Below are positions 7,874 to 15,470 of a stretch of 64,000 nt of DNA, in pieces. The notes under the pieces are model-generated. The model searched no databases. It was not told where the DNA came from and worked only from the letters and a program-made list of their open reading frames with translations. Location: positions 124,001 through 188,000 of the forward strand of contig NZ_FUIC01000011.1 of NCBI RefSeq assembly GCF_900163695.1, given 5' to 3'. Made by a program: the position numbers and the translations under genes. Each line of letters begins with the position of its first letter. Positions within the stretch are counted from its first letter, which is position 1. Source of the DNA: Gulosibacter sp. 10 (GTDB lineage: Bacteria; Actinomycetota; Actinomycetes; Actinomycetales; Microbacteriaceae).

Positions 7874-8841
7874 CCGCGGTGCTCATCCGCCGAAGGCCGG
7901 GGTCCCGCGGTCGCGTCGGGGTCCACCGGATCGGCGCCGGTCGCGTCGCTATTGACGAGACCGGAGCCTGTCGGGTCGGCGCCGCCGGGCTCGGACCCGG
8001 ACGAGTCCTGCGGGGGTGCTCCCGGCGCCTCGGCCGCGCTGCGCCGCGGCGTGAATGCGGCGCTCGCGATCAGCAGCGCCGCGATCGCTCCCGACACGAT
8101 GCAGGCCGACGTCGTCAGCGCATCGGTGAAGCTGTCGAGCAGGATCGCCGCGTACAGGATTGCGAGACCCGCGCTGAAGGCCAACCAGTGCCTCGGCGCC
8201 CATTCGAATCCGGCGCGCTCCAGCCCCCAGCGGCTGCGGGACAGCAGGACCGTCGCGCCGGCGAGCACCGCGCCGAGCACCGGTATCGCCGTCGGAGCGT
8301 ACTGCCACTGGACCGCGGCGATCAGGAACCCGAGGACCAGTCCTGCGAGCACGGTCATGCATCGCACCGGCGTGCTCAGCGGCTGCGGCGCCCAGCCGAG
8401 CTCGCCGCCGCGAGTCCGGCGCAGCTGCCGCACGGGTTCGAAGAGGAGCGCGGCGAAGATCGCCGCGAGCACGAGCACATCGACCCATGCGGGATACCGC
8501 GTCTCCCCGACGCGCAAGATGCCCAGGAGCACGATCGCGGCGGCGAGCGCCACCCAGATCGCGTACCACCAGGGGCTCCGTCGCCGACGCACCGAGAACC
8601 GCTGCACTGCGCCCTCGAAGATGCTCCCGAGCAGCAGCATCGGCAGCACGAAGTGGAAGGGGCTGTCGTAGTGCGTCAGCGTCAGGAGCACCATCGCCGC
8701 ATAGGCGCACAGGATGATCGCCTGCCACAGCCCGAGCAGCGCGAACCCGCGGGACGGACCCCGCTGCAGACTGCGCTCGCGCAGCGTCTCGTAGTCCCGC
8801 AGCTGCTCCGCGGCTTCCTCGGCGCTCGGCTTGCTTTCCAT
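7870..8841 (-). CDS. Polytopic membrane protein of unknown function
   Basis: A 323-residue protein that I do not recognise. The N-terminal 35 residues are charged and helical. About eight hydrophobic segments follow in pairs (for example LLGLWQAIILCAYAAMVLL, AIWVALAAAIVLLGIL and LAFSAGLAILYAAILL). A Pro/Gly/Asp/Ser-rich tail of about 55 residues ends the protein. It is co-transcribed with the small winged-helix regulator that overlaps its 3' end. Such pairs commonly join a membrane protein with its own repressor. The ATG at 8841 lies 6 nt after a TACACT box and inside a palindrome. Confidence 0.75.
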   Translation of the reverse strand: MESKPSAEEAAEQLRDYETLRERSLQRGPSRGFALLGLWQAIILCAYAAMVLLTLTHYDSPFHFVLPMLLLGSIFEGAVQRFSVRRRRSPWWYAIWVALAAAIVLLGILRVGETRYPAWVDVLVLAAIFAALLFEPVRQLRRTRGGELGWAPQPLSTPVRCMTVLAGLVLGFLIAAVQWQYAPTAIPVLGAVLAGATVLLSRSRWGLERAGFEWAPRHWLAFSAGLAILYAAILLDSFTDALTTSACIVSGAIAALLIASAAFTPRRSAAEAPGAPPQDSSGSEPGGADPTGSGLVNSDATGADPVDPDATAGPRPSADEHRG

Positions 8842-8867
8842 CTGGAAAGTGTATGCCGTATGGAAAG
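8834..8867 (-). promoter_or_regulatory. Leaderless promoter with overlapping operator
   Basis: CTTTCCA-N2-TGGAAAG (8834-8849) is a palindrome that straddles the start codon of the membrane protein gene, and a third TGGAAAG half-site lies at 8861-8867. On the minus strand TACACT (8848-8853) is 6 nt before the ATG. Binding of a dimeric regulator would block the promoter. The downstream winged-helix protein is the natural candidate (inferred). Confidence 0.6.
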
Positions 8868-8962
8868 TTCGAGCAAGGCGGTGCGCCACCATACGGGAGG
8901 CCGTGGCTGCCCTGGCCGGATCGAGACGTGGAGCGCGGGCGCGGACATATGCGCGTTCGTCT

Positions 8963-8975
8963 GGCCATCCGTCCC
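8963..8975 (+). repeat. Degenerate half of a 53-bp palindromic element
   Basis: GGCCATCCGTCCC matches the right arm of the family at 11 of 13 positions, and the bases before it include ATATGCG as in other centres. No left arm can be found at the expected distance. Confidence 0.4.
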
Positions 8976-9318
8976 GATCGCGCGACTGGTCCAGCACTGG
9001 CCCGCGTTCCCGCGGTGTACTGGTAGGGGCGGTTGAGGGGGTTCGGGCCGAGACTGTCGCGCCGGTACTGACCAGCCGGGATAGCCGACTGCGGGGCTGC
9101 GCGGGCTGCTGGGGGTCCTGGGGCTGCCAGGAGTGCGGGGCCGCGGAGGCTGCCGGGGGTCTTGAGACTGCCAAGAGCGCAGGGCCGCCGGAGCTGCCGA
9201 GACCGCCGGAGTTGCCAAGGATCCTAGGGCTGCCGGGACCGGAGGAGCTGCCCAGACGGCCGGAGCCGCCGAGATCACGGGAACTGCCAGAGCTGCCAGC
9301 GGCGAACGACGACGCGGG

Positions 9319-9371
9319 CGGGATGCATAGCCTCGGCATCCGCATATGCTGTGCCGCGCGGCTATTCATCC
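9319..9371 (+). repeat. 53-bp palindromic element, copy D
   Basis: The left arm GGGATGCATAGCC pairs with the right arm GGCTATTCATCCC at 12 of 13 positions. The change at position 5 of the arm occurs on both sides, so pairing is kept. Confidence 0.85.
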
Positions 9372-9379
9372 CAGTTCAG

Positions 9380-9600
9380 GCACAGACACGGCCACAAGTA
9401 CAGGTAGGCACAGGCACGAGCCCAGGCGCAGGCACGAGTCCAGGCCGAGGTGCCGGCACAGGCCCGGGTACCGACACAGCCCAGGCCCCGGCACAGGCGC
9501 GGACACGGCCTCGGGCACAGGCGCGGACACGGTCGCGGCGACGGGCACAGGCACGGGCACAAGCGCGGCCACCGGCGCAGTTACGGGCATCAGCGCCTGC
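9380..9600. repeat. Degenerate low-complexity tandem array
   Basis: Repeating motifs of the type ACAGGC(A/G)CGG(A/G)C with irregular spacing. They yield Ala/Arg/Gln/Thr-rich translations in every frame. It is probably non-coding. Confidence 0.6.
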
Positions 9601-9725
9601 GACGGGCTCACCGACGTGCCACCCGACGCCCCACCGACGTCCCACCCGTCTCCTCCCAGGGATGCTGCAGCACCTCCCTCCGGAGGAGGTTGCGCGGGCG
9701 GACGCGCCCCGCGAGGATCGAGGCG

Positions 9726-10316
9726 ATGGTCCAGCGCATCCGCATCCCGCCGAACTACTCCGCCTTCCTCCCGCCGATCCTCATCTTCGCGGTGTTCGGC
9801 GTGCTCGCCCTGCTCACGGCGATGGGGGCATGGCCCGACGAGGACGCCGACGCGGAGACGCTGCAGCAGGGCTACTGGGTCGCCGTCGTGTGCTTCCTCG
9901 TGGCCGGGGGCATGCTCCTCGGCATGTGGATCGACGCCCGCCCCCGGTACTTCGTCATCGCCCCGGAGGGGATCGGCTACGAGGGCCGCAAGCCGCACGA
10001 ATCCTTCTTCGTCCCCTGGCCGCAGCTCGAGTGGGTCGGCATCGAGACCGCCAGGGTGCGCCCGCCCCGCACCCGGCTCGTCATGCTGCGCTTCTGGCGC
10101 ATCCGGGTGCTGTTCACCGGCGCGATCGACGGCTGGGAGCGCGCGCATCCCCCGCTCCGCTCCGGCACCTTCTCGCTGGGCGGCCGGACCCGCGCGATGA
10201 CCTTCGCGTCGAACCGCGCGCTCGTCGGCCCGCTCCGCTCCGCGCTCGCGATGTACGCGCCGGCCAAGTTCCGCGGCGTGTTCGAGCTCGGCAAGATCAT
10301 CGGCAGCCGGCTGTAA
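9726..10316 (+). CDS. Two-TM membrane protein with PH-like domain
   Basis: A 196-residue protein with two membrane helices near residues 14-33 and 49-70. A soluble part of about 125 residues follows, rich in beta strands (RPRYFVIAPEGIGYEG, FFVPWPQLEWVGIE). The layout of two helices followed by a domain that starts with a YFVIAPEGI-type strand is that of bacterial PH-domain membrane proteins. No enzyme motif is visible and the function is unknown. The ATG at 9726 is chosen because the sequence upstream is repeat-derived. It stands alone, downstream of the repeat gap and upstream of the sigma factor gene. Confidence 0.7.
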   Translation: MVQRIRIPPNYSAFLPPILIFAVFGVLALLTAMGAWPDEDADAETLQQGYWVAVVCFLVAGGMLLGMWIDARPRYFVIAPEGIGYEGRKPHESFFVPWPQLEWVGIETARVRPPRTRLVMLRFWRIRVLFTGAIDGWERAHPPLRSGTFSLGGRTRAMTFASNRALVGPLRSALAMYAPAKFRGVFELGKIIGSRL

Positions 10317-10383
10317 GCGCGCCCGCGGCGGCCGCCGGAAATCCGCATCTCACGTTTCCCCGGGCCGGCGCGTCTACCGTGCG

Positions 10384-10887
10384 ATGACGATGAAACAACC
10401 ATTCGAGCGGGCGGTGGAGCGGCACGGGGCGACCGTGCTGCGAGTCTGCCGCGCGGTGCTCGGCCCGGGCGCGGACGCCGACGACGCCTGGTCGGAGACG
10501 TTCCTGGCCGCGCTGCGCGCCTGGCCGGAGCTGCCGGAGAGCACGAACACGGAGGCGTGGCTGGTGCGGGTGGCCCGGCGGAAGGCGATCGACGTGGTCC
10601 GCCTCCGCGCCCGGCACGCGATCCCCGTCGACCGCGTGCCCGAACGGCCCTCGACGATCGGCAACCCCGGCCGCGACGACGAGGAGGTGTGGCTCGCCGT
10701 CGCGGCGCTTCCCGAGCGTCAGCGCCTCGCGGTGGCCTACCACTACCTCGGCGGGCTGCCGCACGCCGAGACCGCGGCGCTGATCGGCGGCACCCCGGAC
10801 GCCGTGCGCCGGGCAGCGGCCGACGGCATCAAGCGGCTGCGCCGGGTCTACGGCGCGGACGGGAAGCAGGAAGGAGCGACCCCATGA
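10384..10887 (+). CDS. ECF-type RNA polymerase sigma factor
   Basis: A 167-residue sigma-70 family protein with only regions 2 and 4. Region 2 spans about residues 8-80 (LRVCRAVLG, DADDAWSETFLAALR, EAWLVRVARRKAIDVVR). Region 4 spans about 100-155 (LPERQRLAVAYHYLGGLPHAETAALIG). The next gene, ogt, overlaps by 4 bases and is certainly co-translated, so this sigma factor probably directs a response to DNA alkylation or the expression of the repair gene itself. No anti-sigma factor gene is adjacent. The first of two close ATGs (10384 and 10390) is used. Confidence 0.88.
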   Translation: MTMKQPFERAVERHGATVLRVCRAVLGPGADADDAWSETFLAALRAWPELPESTNTEAWLVRVARRKAIDVVRLRARHAIPVDRVPERPSTIGNPGRDDEEVWLAVAALPERQRLAVAYHYLGGLPHAETAALIGGTPDAVRRAAADGIKRLRRVYGADGKQEGATP

Positions 10888-11525
10888 ACACAGACAACCC
10901 CATGAACACAGACGCCCCCATGAGCGCCGGCACCCGGCCGGCCGCCGAGCTGTTCCCCGTCGCGGACGCGCACCTCGACCGCCTCCGCGCCGGTATCGCC
11001 GCCCGCGCCGACGAGGAGGGCGTGCTCGACGTCGCCTACCGCACGCTCGGCACGCCCGTGGGCACGCTGCTGCTCGCGGCCACCGGTCGGGGCCTCGTGC
11101 GCGTCGCGTTCGAGCGGGAGGGATTCGACGCCGTGCTGGAGACCCTCGCCGAGCGGATCAGCCCGCGGGTGCTCGAGGCGCCGGCCCGGCTGGACGCGGC
11201 CGCCGCGGAGCTCGAGGAGTACTTCGCGGGCCAGCGGCGCGGCTTCGACCTGCCGCTGGACCACGCGTTGTCCTCCGGCTTCCGGGAGAGCGTGCAGCGC
11301 TTCCTGCCGCGCATCGGCTACGGCCGCACCCGCACCTACAAGGAGGTCGCGGAATCCGTCGGCAGCCCGAAGGCCGTGCGCGCGGTGGGCAGCGCGTGCG
11401 CGACCAATCCGCTGCCCGTGGTCGTGCCCTGCCACCGCGTGCTGCGCGCCGACGGCGGCCTCGGCGGCTACATCGGCGGCCTGGACGCGAAGACGGCGCT
11501 GCTGCGCCTGGAGCGCGCGGCATGA
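10884..11525 (+). CDS. ogt: Methylated-DNA--protein-cysteine methyltransferase
   Basis: A 213-residue O6-alkylguanine-DNA alkyltransferase. The alkyl-accepting Cys183 sits in the invariant PCHRV motif, and the DNA-binding helix-turn-helix precedes it (GRTRTYKEVAESVGSPKAVRAVGSA). The enzyme moves a methyl group from guanine O6 to its own cysteine in one irreversible step. The N-terminus before residue 50 is longer than in compact Ogt proteins, with Met/Asn/Thr/Asp repeats at its start, and the true start could be a later ATG (10902 or 10920). AAGGAG at 10871-10876 supports 10884. Confidence 0.9.
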   Translation: MNTDNPMNTDAPMSAGTRPAAELFPVADAHLDRLRAGIAARADEEGVLDVAYRTLGTPVGTLLLAATGRGLVRVAFEREGFDAVLETLAERISPRVLEAPARLDAAAAELEEYFAGQRRGFDLPLDHALSSGFRESVQRFLPRIGYGRTRTYKEVAESVGSPKAVRAVGSACATNPLPVVVPCHRVLRADGGLGGYIGGLDAKTALLRLERAA

Positions 11526-11615
11526 TCGGCGCCGGGGGGCGGGTCAAGGACGCGAGTGCAGTGGTTGATCACCGCTAGCCGAGAGCGGTTCCAGCGGGCC
11601 GGGGCATGCCGGCCA

Positions 11616-12806
11616 TCATCTCGGAGTCTCCGCAGGCTTCTCGGTGTAGGTCATCGGCATTTCCATGACGTTGAGGATCTCGGGTGCGTACCACCGCTCC
11701 CGCCCGCCGCGTCCGTGACTTCCGAGGCTCTTCAGCCAGCCATTACTCTCAGCCTTCTTGATCAGGTTTCGAGCCCCTTGATTCGTTAGTTCGAGTTGTG
11801 ATTGCACATATTTGACTGTCACGAACGGGTTTTTGATGATCAGATTGACAAGGCGGATGAGGCTCGAGCGTTCCTGGCTCGCGGTTTTCGTGTACCGCTC
11901 ACGGATCTGGATCAACTCTCGAGCCCTGCTGATGGCGTCTTGCGCCTGGGCTTGCACGGCTTCCAGAAAGAATCGAAGCCACCCGTCGATATCGCCTGTT
12001 TCCCGTACGTTTTGAAGCCTCTCGTAGTACCGGTCTCGGTGATTCTCGAAGTAGCTCGAAAGGTAGAGAAGAGGCAAGTTGAGTCGTCCTCGTTCCATCA
12101 AGACCAGGTTGATGAGTAGGCGTCCGATGCGTCCGTTGCCGTCCAGGAACGGGTGGATCGTCTCGAATTGGTAGTGCATTAGCGCTGCCTGAATCAGGGC
12201 GGGCAATCCGCGGCCGTCATCGTTCACGAATCGTTCCCAATCCGCAAGGAGATCGCCGAGATGTTTGGGTAGCGGCGGAACGTATATTGCGTTTTCCGGT
12301 GTTGCGCCGGCATGGCCGACCCAGACCGGCGTGCGTCGAAATTCTCCGGGTGACTTCTCTTCTCCGCGCACTCCTGTCAGCAACGTTTCATGTACCTGCA
12401 AGATGAGCCGCTGGGTGATGGGAAGCTTCTGCGCCAGTCGATATGCCTGATCGCTGGCCGCGAGGTACCGGTGTACTTCGGCGGTGTCATCGTTCGACGC
12501 GGACTCGTCGATTTCAGATTGGAAGATTTCTGAAAGCGAGGCTTGTGTTCCTTCGATACGGGAGCTGGCGAGAGCTTCGCGTCGTAGATAGGGGCCGATG
12601 AGCAGGCTTGGCTCGGTGATAATCGTTCCAAGCCCCTGGAGGTGGCCCAGGGAGGCGTCGGCCTCGGACAAGAGCCTGACGGTATCGGGCGGCAGCTCCA
12701 GCGACCGTGGGATCGGCTTCGGCAGGTAGTAGGTGAATGCCCACTTGTTTCCCGGCTCGATCGTCGCACTCCCGAAACGGGTGTCGCTGAACCTGCTTCC
12801 ATCCAT
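11616..12806 (-). CDS. Fic-domain protein with C-terminal winged helix
   Basis: A 396-residue Fic family protein. The catalytic motif HPFLDGNGRIGR is complete at residues 218-229. Proteins with this motif transfer AMP from ATP to a hydroxyl of a target protein. An inhibitory helix motif SSRIEG (residues 81-86, fitting S/TxxxE G/N) lies before the Fic core, so this is a self-inhibited class II Fic. The last 70 residues look like a winged helix (LELTNQGARNLIKKAE). Codon use is clearly more AT-rich than in the neighbours, and three 72-bp repeats sit just upstream, both consistent with acquisition. The target is unknown. Confidence 0.92.
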   Translation of the reverse strand: MDGSRFSDTRFGSATIEPGNKWAFTYYLPKPIPRSLELPPDTVRLLSEADASLGHLQGLGTIITEPSLLIGPYLRREALASSRIEGTQASLSEIFQSEIDESASNDDTAEVHRYLAASDQAYRLAQKLPITQRLILQVHETLLTGVRGEEKSPGEFRRTPVWVGHAGATPENAIYVPPLPKHLGDLLADWERFVNDDGRGLPALIQAALMHYQFETIHPFLDGNGRIGRLLINLVLMERGRLNLPLLYLSSYFENHRDRYYERLQNVRETGDIDGWLRFFLEAVQAQAQDAISRARELIQIRERYTKTASQERSSLIRLVNLIIKNPFVTVKYVQSQLELTNQGARNLIKKAESNGWLKSLGSHGRGGRERWYAPEILNVMEMPMTYTEKPAETPR

Positions 12807-12812
12807 CAGGTC

Positions 12813-12818
12813 ATATTA
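12813..12818 (-). promoter_or_regulatory. -10 box of leaderless fic promoter
   Basis: TAATAT on the minus strand ends 6 nt before the ATG of the Fic gene, and no Shine-Dalgarno is visible. Confidence 0.55.
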
Positions 12819-12856
12819 CAACTTCGGATGGTTGTTTGTTGGAAGTTGGCAGGAGG

Positions 12857-13065
12857 TTCCTAGTTGATGCGCTGTTCTGTTGGAAGTCGGGTGGGCATCT
12901 CCCACGTGCGTTGGAGCGTGCGCCGAACTTCCTAGTTGATGCGCTGTTCTGTTGGAAGTCGGGTGGGCATCTCCCACGTGCGTTGGAGCGTGCGCCGAAC
13001 TTCCTAGTTGATGCGCTGTTCTGTTGGAAGTCGGGTGGGCATCTCCCACGTGCGTTGGAGCGTGC
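12857..13065. repeat. Three 72-bp tandem direct repeats
   Basis: Near-identical units start TTCCTAGTTGATGCG at 12857, 12929 and 13001, a period of 72 bp. The third unit stops after about 65 bp. Each unit contains the hairpin GTGGG-CATCT-CCCAC. A degenerate piece (TGTTGGAAGTTGGC) at about 12837-12850 looks like a remnant of another unit. There are no spacers. The period is a multiple of three, so open frames run through the array, but none has support as a gene. The array ends about 50 bp from the Fic start. Confidence 0.92.
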
Positions 13066-13141
13066 ATAGCTTTTCCCGGCGGGAACCGATGAGAAGGACG
13101 ATGCGCGAGCCTGCGCGAATGCTCGTAGCCTGCGCTGCGGC

Positions 13142-14155
13142 TCAGCCTCCCAGCAGCGCGTGGCAGGCGCGGATGCGGTCCTGCCACCACGCGACGCGCT
13201 CGGGCGGCGCGGCGTGCTCGCGCAGCAGCGCCGCATCCGGCACTGCGGGGGCGAGGGAGACGGCGCCGCCGGCCGGGCGGCGCGGCTCGCGCAGCACGTC
13301 CGCGGCGAAGAGCGAGACCGTGCCGAGGCCCGCCGCGTAGCGCGGCTGCGGCAGCCGCGCCGCGAGCTGGGCGCCCATCACGATGCCCACCGAGGTGTCC
13401 AGGGCGCTCGAGACGGTCGCGCTCATGCCCGTCTCCTCGACGATCCGCACGGCCCGCCGCAGCCCGCCGAGCGGCTGCGCCTTGAGGATGAGATGGTCGG
13501 CCGCGGCGGCCCGCACGACGGCCAGCGGGTCCTCGGCCTTGCGGATGGACTCGTCCGCGGCGATGCGGACGGGGAGCCCGAGCGCGCGGATGCGCCCGCG
13601 CAGCTCGGCGAGCTCGGGCACGGTCGCGACGGGCTGCTCGGCGTACTCGAGCTCGATGCCGCGACCGGCGATCGCGCGCAGCGCCCGCTCCGCCTCCTCG
13701 AGGCCCCAGCCGCCGTTCGCATCGATGCGCAGCCCCGCATCCGGCGCCGCGGCGGCGACCGCCTCGAGCCGGGCGAGATCCTCCTCGAGCACCTGCCCGC
13801 GCTCCGCCACCTTGACCTTGACCGTGCCGCAGCCGTCGAAGCGGGCGAGCACCTCGGCCACGCGCTCGGGCGGCACGGCGGGCACCGTGGCGTTCACGGG
13901 CACCTCGCCCTCGACGAAGCGCTCGAGCTCCGGGTCGAAGCCGTACTCGAGCGCCGCCGCGAGCCAGTGACTGGCCTCGGCCGGCCCGTACTCGAGGAAG
14001 GGCGAGAACTCGGCCCACGCCGCCGTGCCGCCGATGCGCTGGTCGCCCTCGATGAGCGCGGCCTCGCGATGCGTCACGCCGCGGAAGCGCGTGTTCAGCG
14101 GCAGCGACACGATGCGGGTGCGGGCGAGGAGGTCGTCGAGCGCGGGGAGGAGCAT
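13142..14155 (-). CDS. menC: o-Succinylbenzoate synthase
   Basis: A 337-residue enolase-superfamily enzyme that dehydrates SHCHC to o-succinylbenzoate in menaquinone synthesis. The catalytic lysine motif VKVKV (about residues 116-120) and the metal ligands in RIDANGGW (Asp), EYAEQPV (Glu) and ADES (Asp) are visible. A late lysine in HLILKAQPLGG completes the active site. Together with menB, menE, menA, menD, menF and menG in this window it makes the pathway nearly complete, although menC stands apart from them. The ATG at 14155 is preferred, with GGGGAGG-type sequence close by. Confidence 0.9.
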   Translation of the reverse strand: MLLPALDDLLARTRIVSLPLNTRFRGVTHREAALIEGDQRIGGTAAWAEFSPFLEYGPAEASHWLAAALEYGFDPELERFVEGEVPVNATVPAVPPERVAEVLARFDGCGTVKVKVAERGQVLEEDLARLEAVAAAAPDAGLRIDANGGWGLEEAERALRAIAGRGIELEYAEQPVATVPELAELRGRIRALGLPVRIAADESIRKAEDPLAVVRAAAADHLILKAQPLGGLRRAVRIVEETGMSATVSSALDTSVGIVMGAQLAARLPQPRYAAGLGTVSLFAADVLREPRRPAGGAVSLAPAVPDAALLREHAAPPERVAWWQDRIRACHALLGG

Positions 14156-14249
14156 GCCCCCATCCTGCCCGACGCGGATGCGGGGCCGGGCGGGCGGGCT
14201 CCGGACGGATTTCGCGACGCCGTCGCGAAGGTGCGCTATGGTGGCTGCA

Positions 14250-14328
14250 GTGACACGGGGTGCCCCGCCTGGGGCTGAGAACACACCCGTCGAACCTGAT
14301 CCAGTTAGTACTGGCGAAGGAATTGTCA
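14250..14328 (+). promoter_or_regulatory. TPP riboswitch upstream of thiYXZ
   Basis: All core pieces of the THI box are present: GGGGTGCC, GGGCTGAGA, ACACCC, GAACCTGATCCAGTTAGTACTGG and GAAGGAA. TGACA and TGTCA close the P1 stem. It lies about 95 bases before the thiY start. It should shut off the importer when thiamine diphosphate is plentiful. Confidence 0.95.
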
Positions 14329-14423
14329 GCAGAACGTCCTCGCGCACCCCGCGGCAGCATCCTGTCCGCGGCGGCGCTCGCGGTGCATTCGGGTACTCCT
14401 TCGCCTCGAAGGGAGCCACCGAC

Positions 14424-15470
14424 ATGACCGCACCACGATCCGCGACCCCGCGCCGCCGCCGACGCCTCCTGGCGGCCGTCGCCGCCGTCTCCGCCCTCGC
14501 GCTCTCCGGCTGCGCGGCCGGCGCGTCCGAGGGCGAGGACGGCCTCACGACCATCCGCTTCGCGCTCGACTGGACCCCCAACACGAACCACACGGGGCTC
14601 TACGTCGCGATGAGCGAGGGCTACTTCGCCGAGGCCGGCATCGAGGTCGAGATCGTGCCGTACAACAACAGCAGCGCCGACGTGCTCGTCGACTCGGGCC
14701 GGGCCGAGTTCGGCATCGGCTTCCAGGACTCCACCTCGGTGACGATGGCCGCCGGCGCGGATCTCGTCTCGGTGCTCGCTGTGCAGCAGACCTGGACCAC
14801 CGAGGTGAGCGTGCTCGCGGACCGCGACGACATCCAGGGCCTGGACGACCTCGACGGGCTCGTCTACGGCGGCTTCGGCACGCCCGCCGAAGAGGCCATC
14901 ATGCGCGGCGTCATCGAGCGCGCGGGCGGCGAGGGCGAGTTCGAGACCGTCGTGCTCGGCACCACCGCGTACGAGGCGCTCTACAACGGCGATGTCGACT
15001 TCACGGTGCCGTTCGTCGCCTGGGAGGGCATCGAGGCCGAGCACCGCGGCGTGGAGCTGAAGAACTTCGCCTACACCGACTACGGCTTCCCCGACAACTA
15101 CCAGGTGATCATCACGGGCAACGGCACGTGGCTCGACGAGAACCCTGAGCTCGCGAGCGGCTTCGTGCAGGCCATCGCCCGGGGCTACGAGGACGCGATC
15201 GAGGACCCGGCCGGCGCGGCCGAGATCCTGCAGCAGGAGAACAGCGACGTGCTCACCGACCTGGACTTCCTGATCGAGAGCCAGGAGATGCTCTCCGAGG
15301 AGTTCATGCTCGACGAGCAGGGCGAGTTCGGCCTGCAGACCGAGGAGCAGTGGAGCGAGCTCGGCGCCTTCCTCTACGAGCACGACCTCCTCGCCGACGG
15401 CGAGGGCGCGCCGCTCGAGGAGGAGCCCGACTGGTCGAGCCTCTTCACGAACGAGTACCTCGGCGAGTGA
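14424..15470 (+). CDS. thiY: Thiamine-precursor ABC transporter substrate-binding lipoprotein (NMT1/THI5-like)
   Basis: A 348-residue periplasmic-type binding protein anchored by lipid at Cys30 (lipobox LSGC). The body is of the NMT1/THI5 family: FALDWTPNTNHTGLYVA, a GYFAEAGIEVEIVPY strand, then SGRAEFGIGFQDS. In this family, ThiY binds formylaminopyrimidine or related pyrimidine pieces. It sits directly behind a TPP riboswitch and is followed without a gap by the permease and ATPase genes. The TenA and ThiD genes nearby process the same type of compound. The ATG at 14424 has GGGAG upstream. Confidence 0.9.
   Translation: MTAPRSATPRRRRRLLAAVAAVSALALSGCAAGASEGEDGLTTIRFALDWTPNTNHTGLYVAMSEGYFAEAGIEVEIVPYNNSSADVLVDSGRAEFGIGFQDSTSVTMAAGADLVSVLAVQQTWTTEVSVLADRDDIQGLDDLDGLVYGGFGTPAEEAIMRGVIERAGGEGEFETVVLGTTAYEALYNGDVDFTVPFVAWEGIEAEHRGVELKNFAYTDYGFPDNYQVIITGNGTWLDENPELASGFVQAIARGYEDAIEDPAGAAEILQQENSDVLTDLDFLIESQEMLSEEFMLDEQGEFGLQTEEQWSELGAFLYEHDLLADGEGAPLEEEPDWSSLFTNEYLGE

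Larger units (their letters stand above)
8868..9725. other. Gene-free gap between divergent genes, repeat-rich
   Basis: About 860 bases with no supported gene. From about 9100 to 9300 the sequence is an imperfect array built on CCGGAGCTGCC-like units. From about 9380 to 9600 it is an array built on ACAGGCACGGGC-like units. Between the arrays lie a degenerate half and a full copy of the 53-bp palindromic element. The long open frames across it are products of this composition. Confidence 0.7.

Noticed and set aside
9346-10200. Long proteins in other frames across the 9.4-10.3 kb region
   Set aside because: Their N-terminal parts are translations of a low-complexity array and the rest shadows the PH-like membrane protein gene.
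12857-13065. CRISPR array
   Set aside because: Units are 72 bp, directly joined, with no unique spacers and no cas genes nearby.
12836-13069. Open frame of 77 residues running through the 72-bp repeats
   Set aside because: The frame exists only because the repeat period is a multiple of three. There is no ribosome-binding site or family feature, and both strands give equally long frames.
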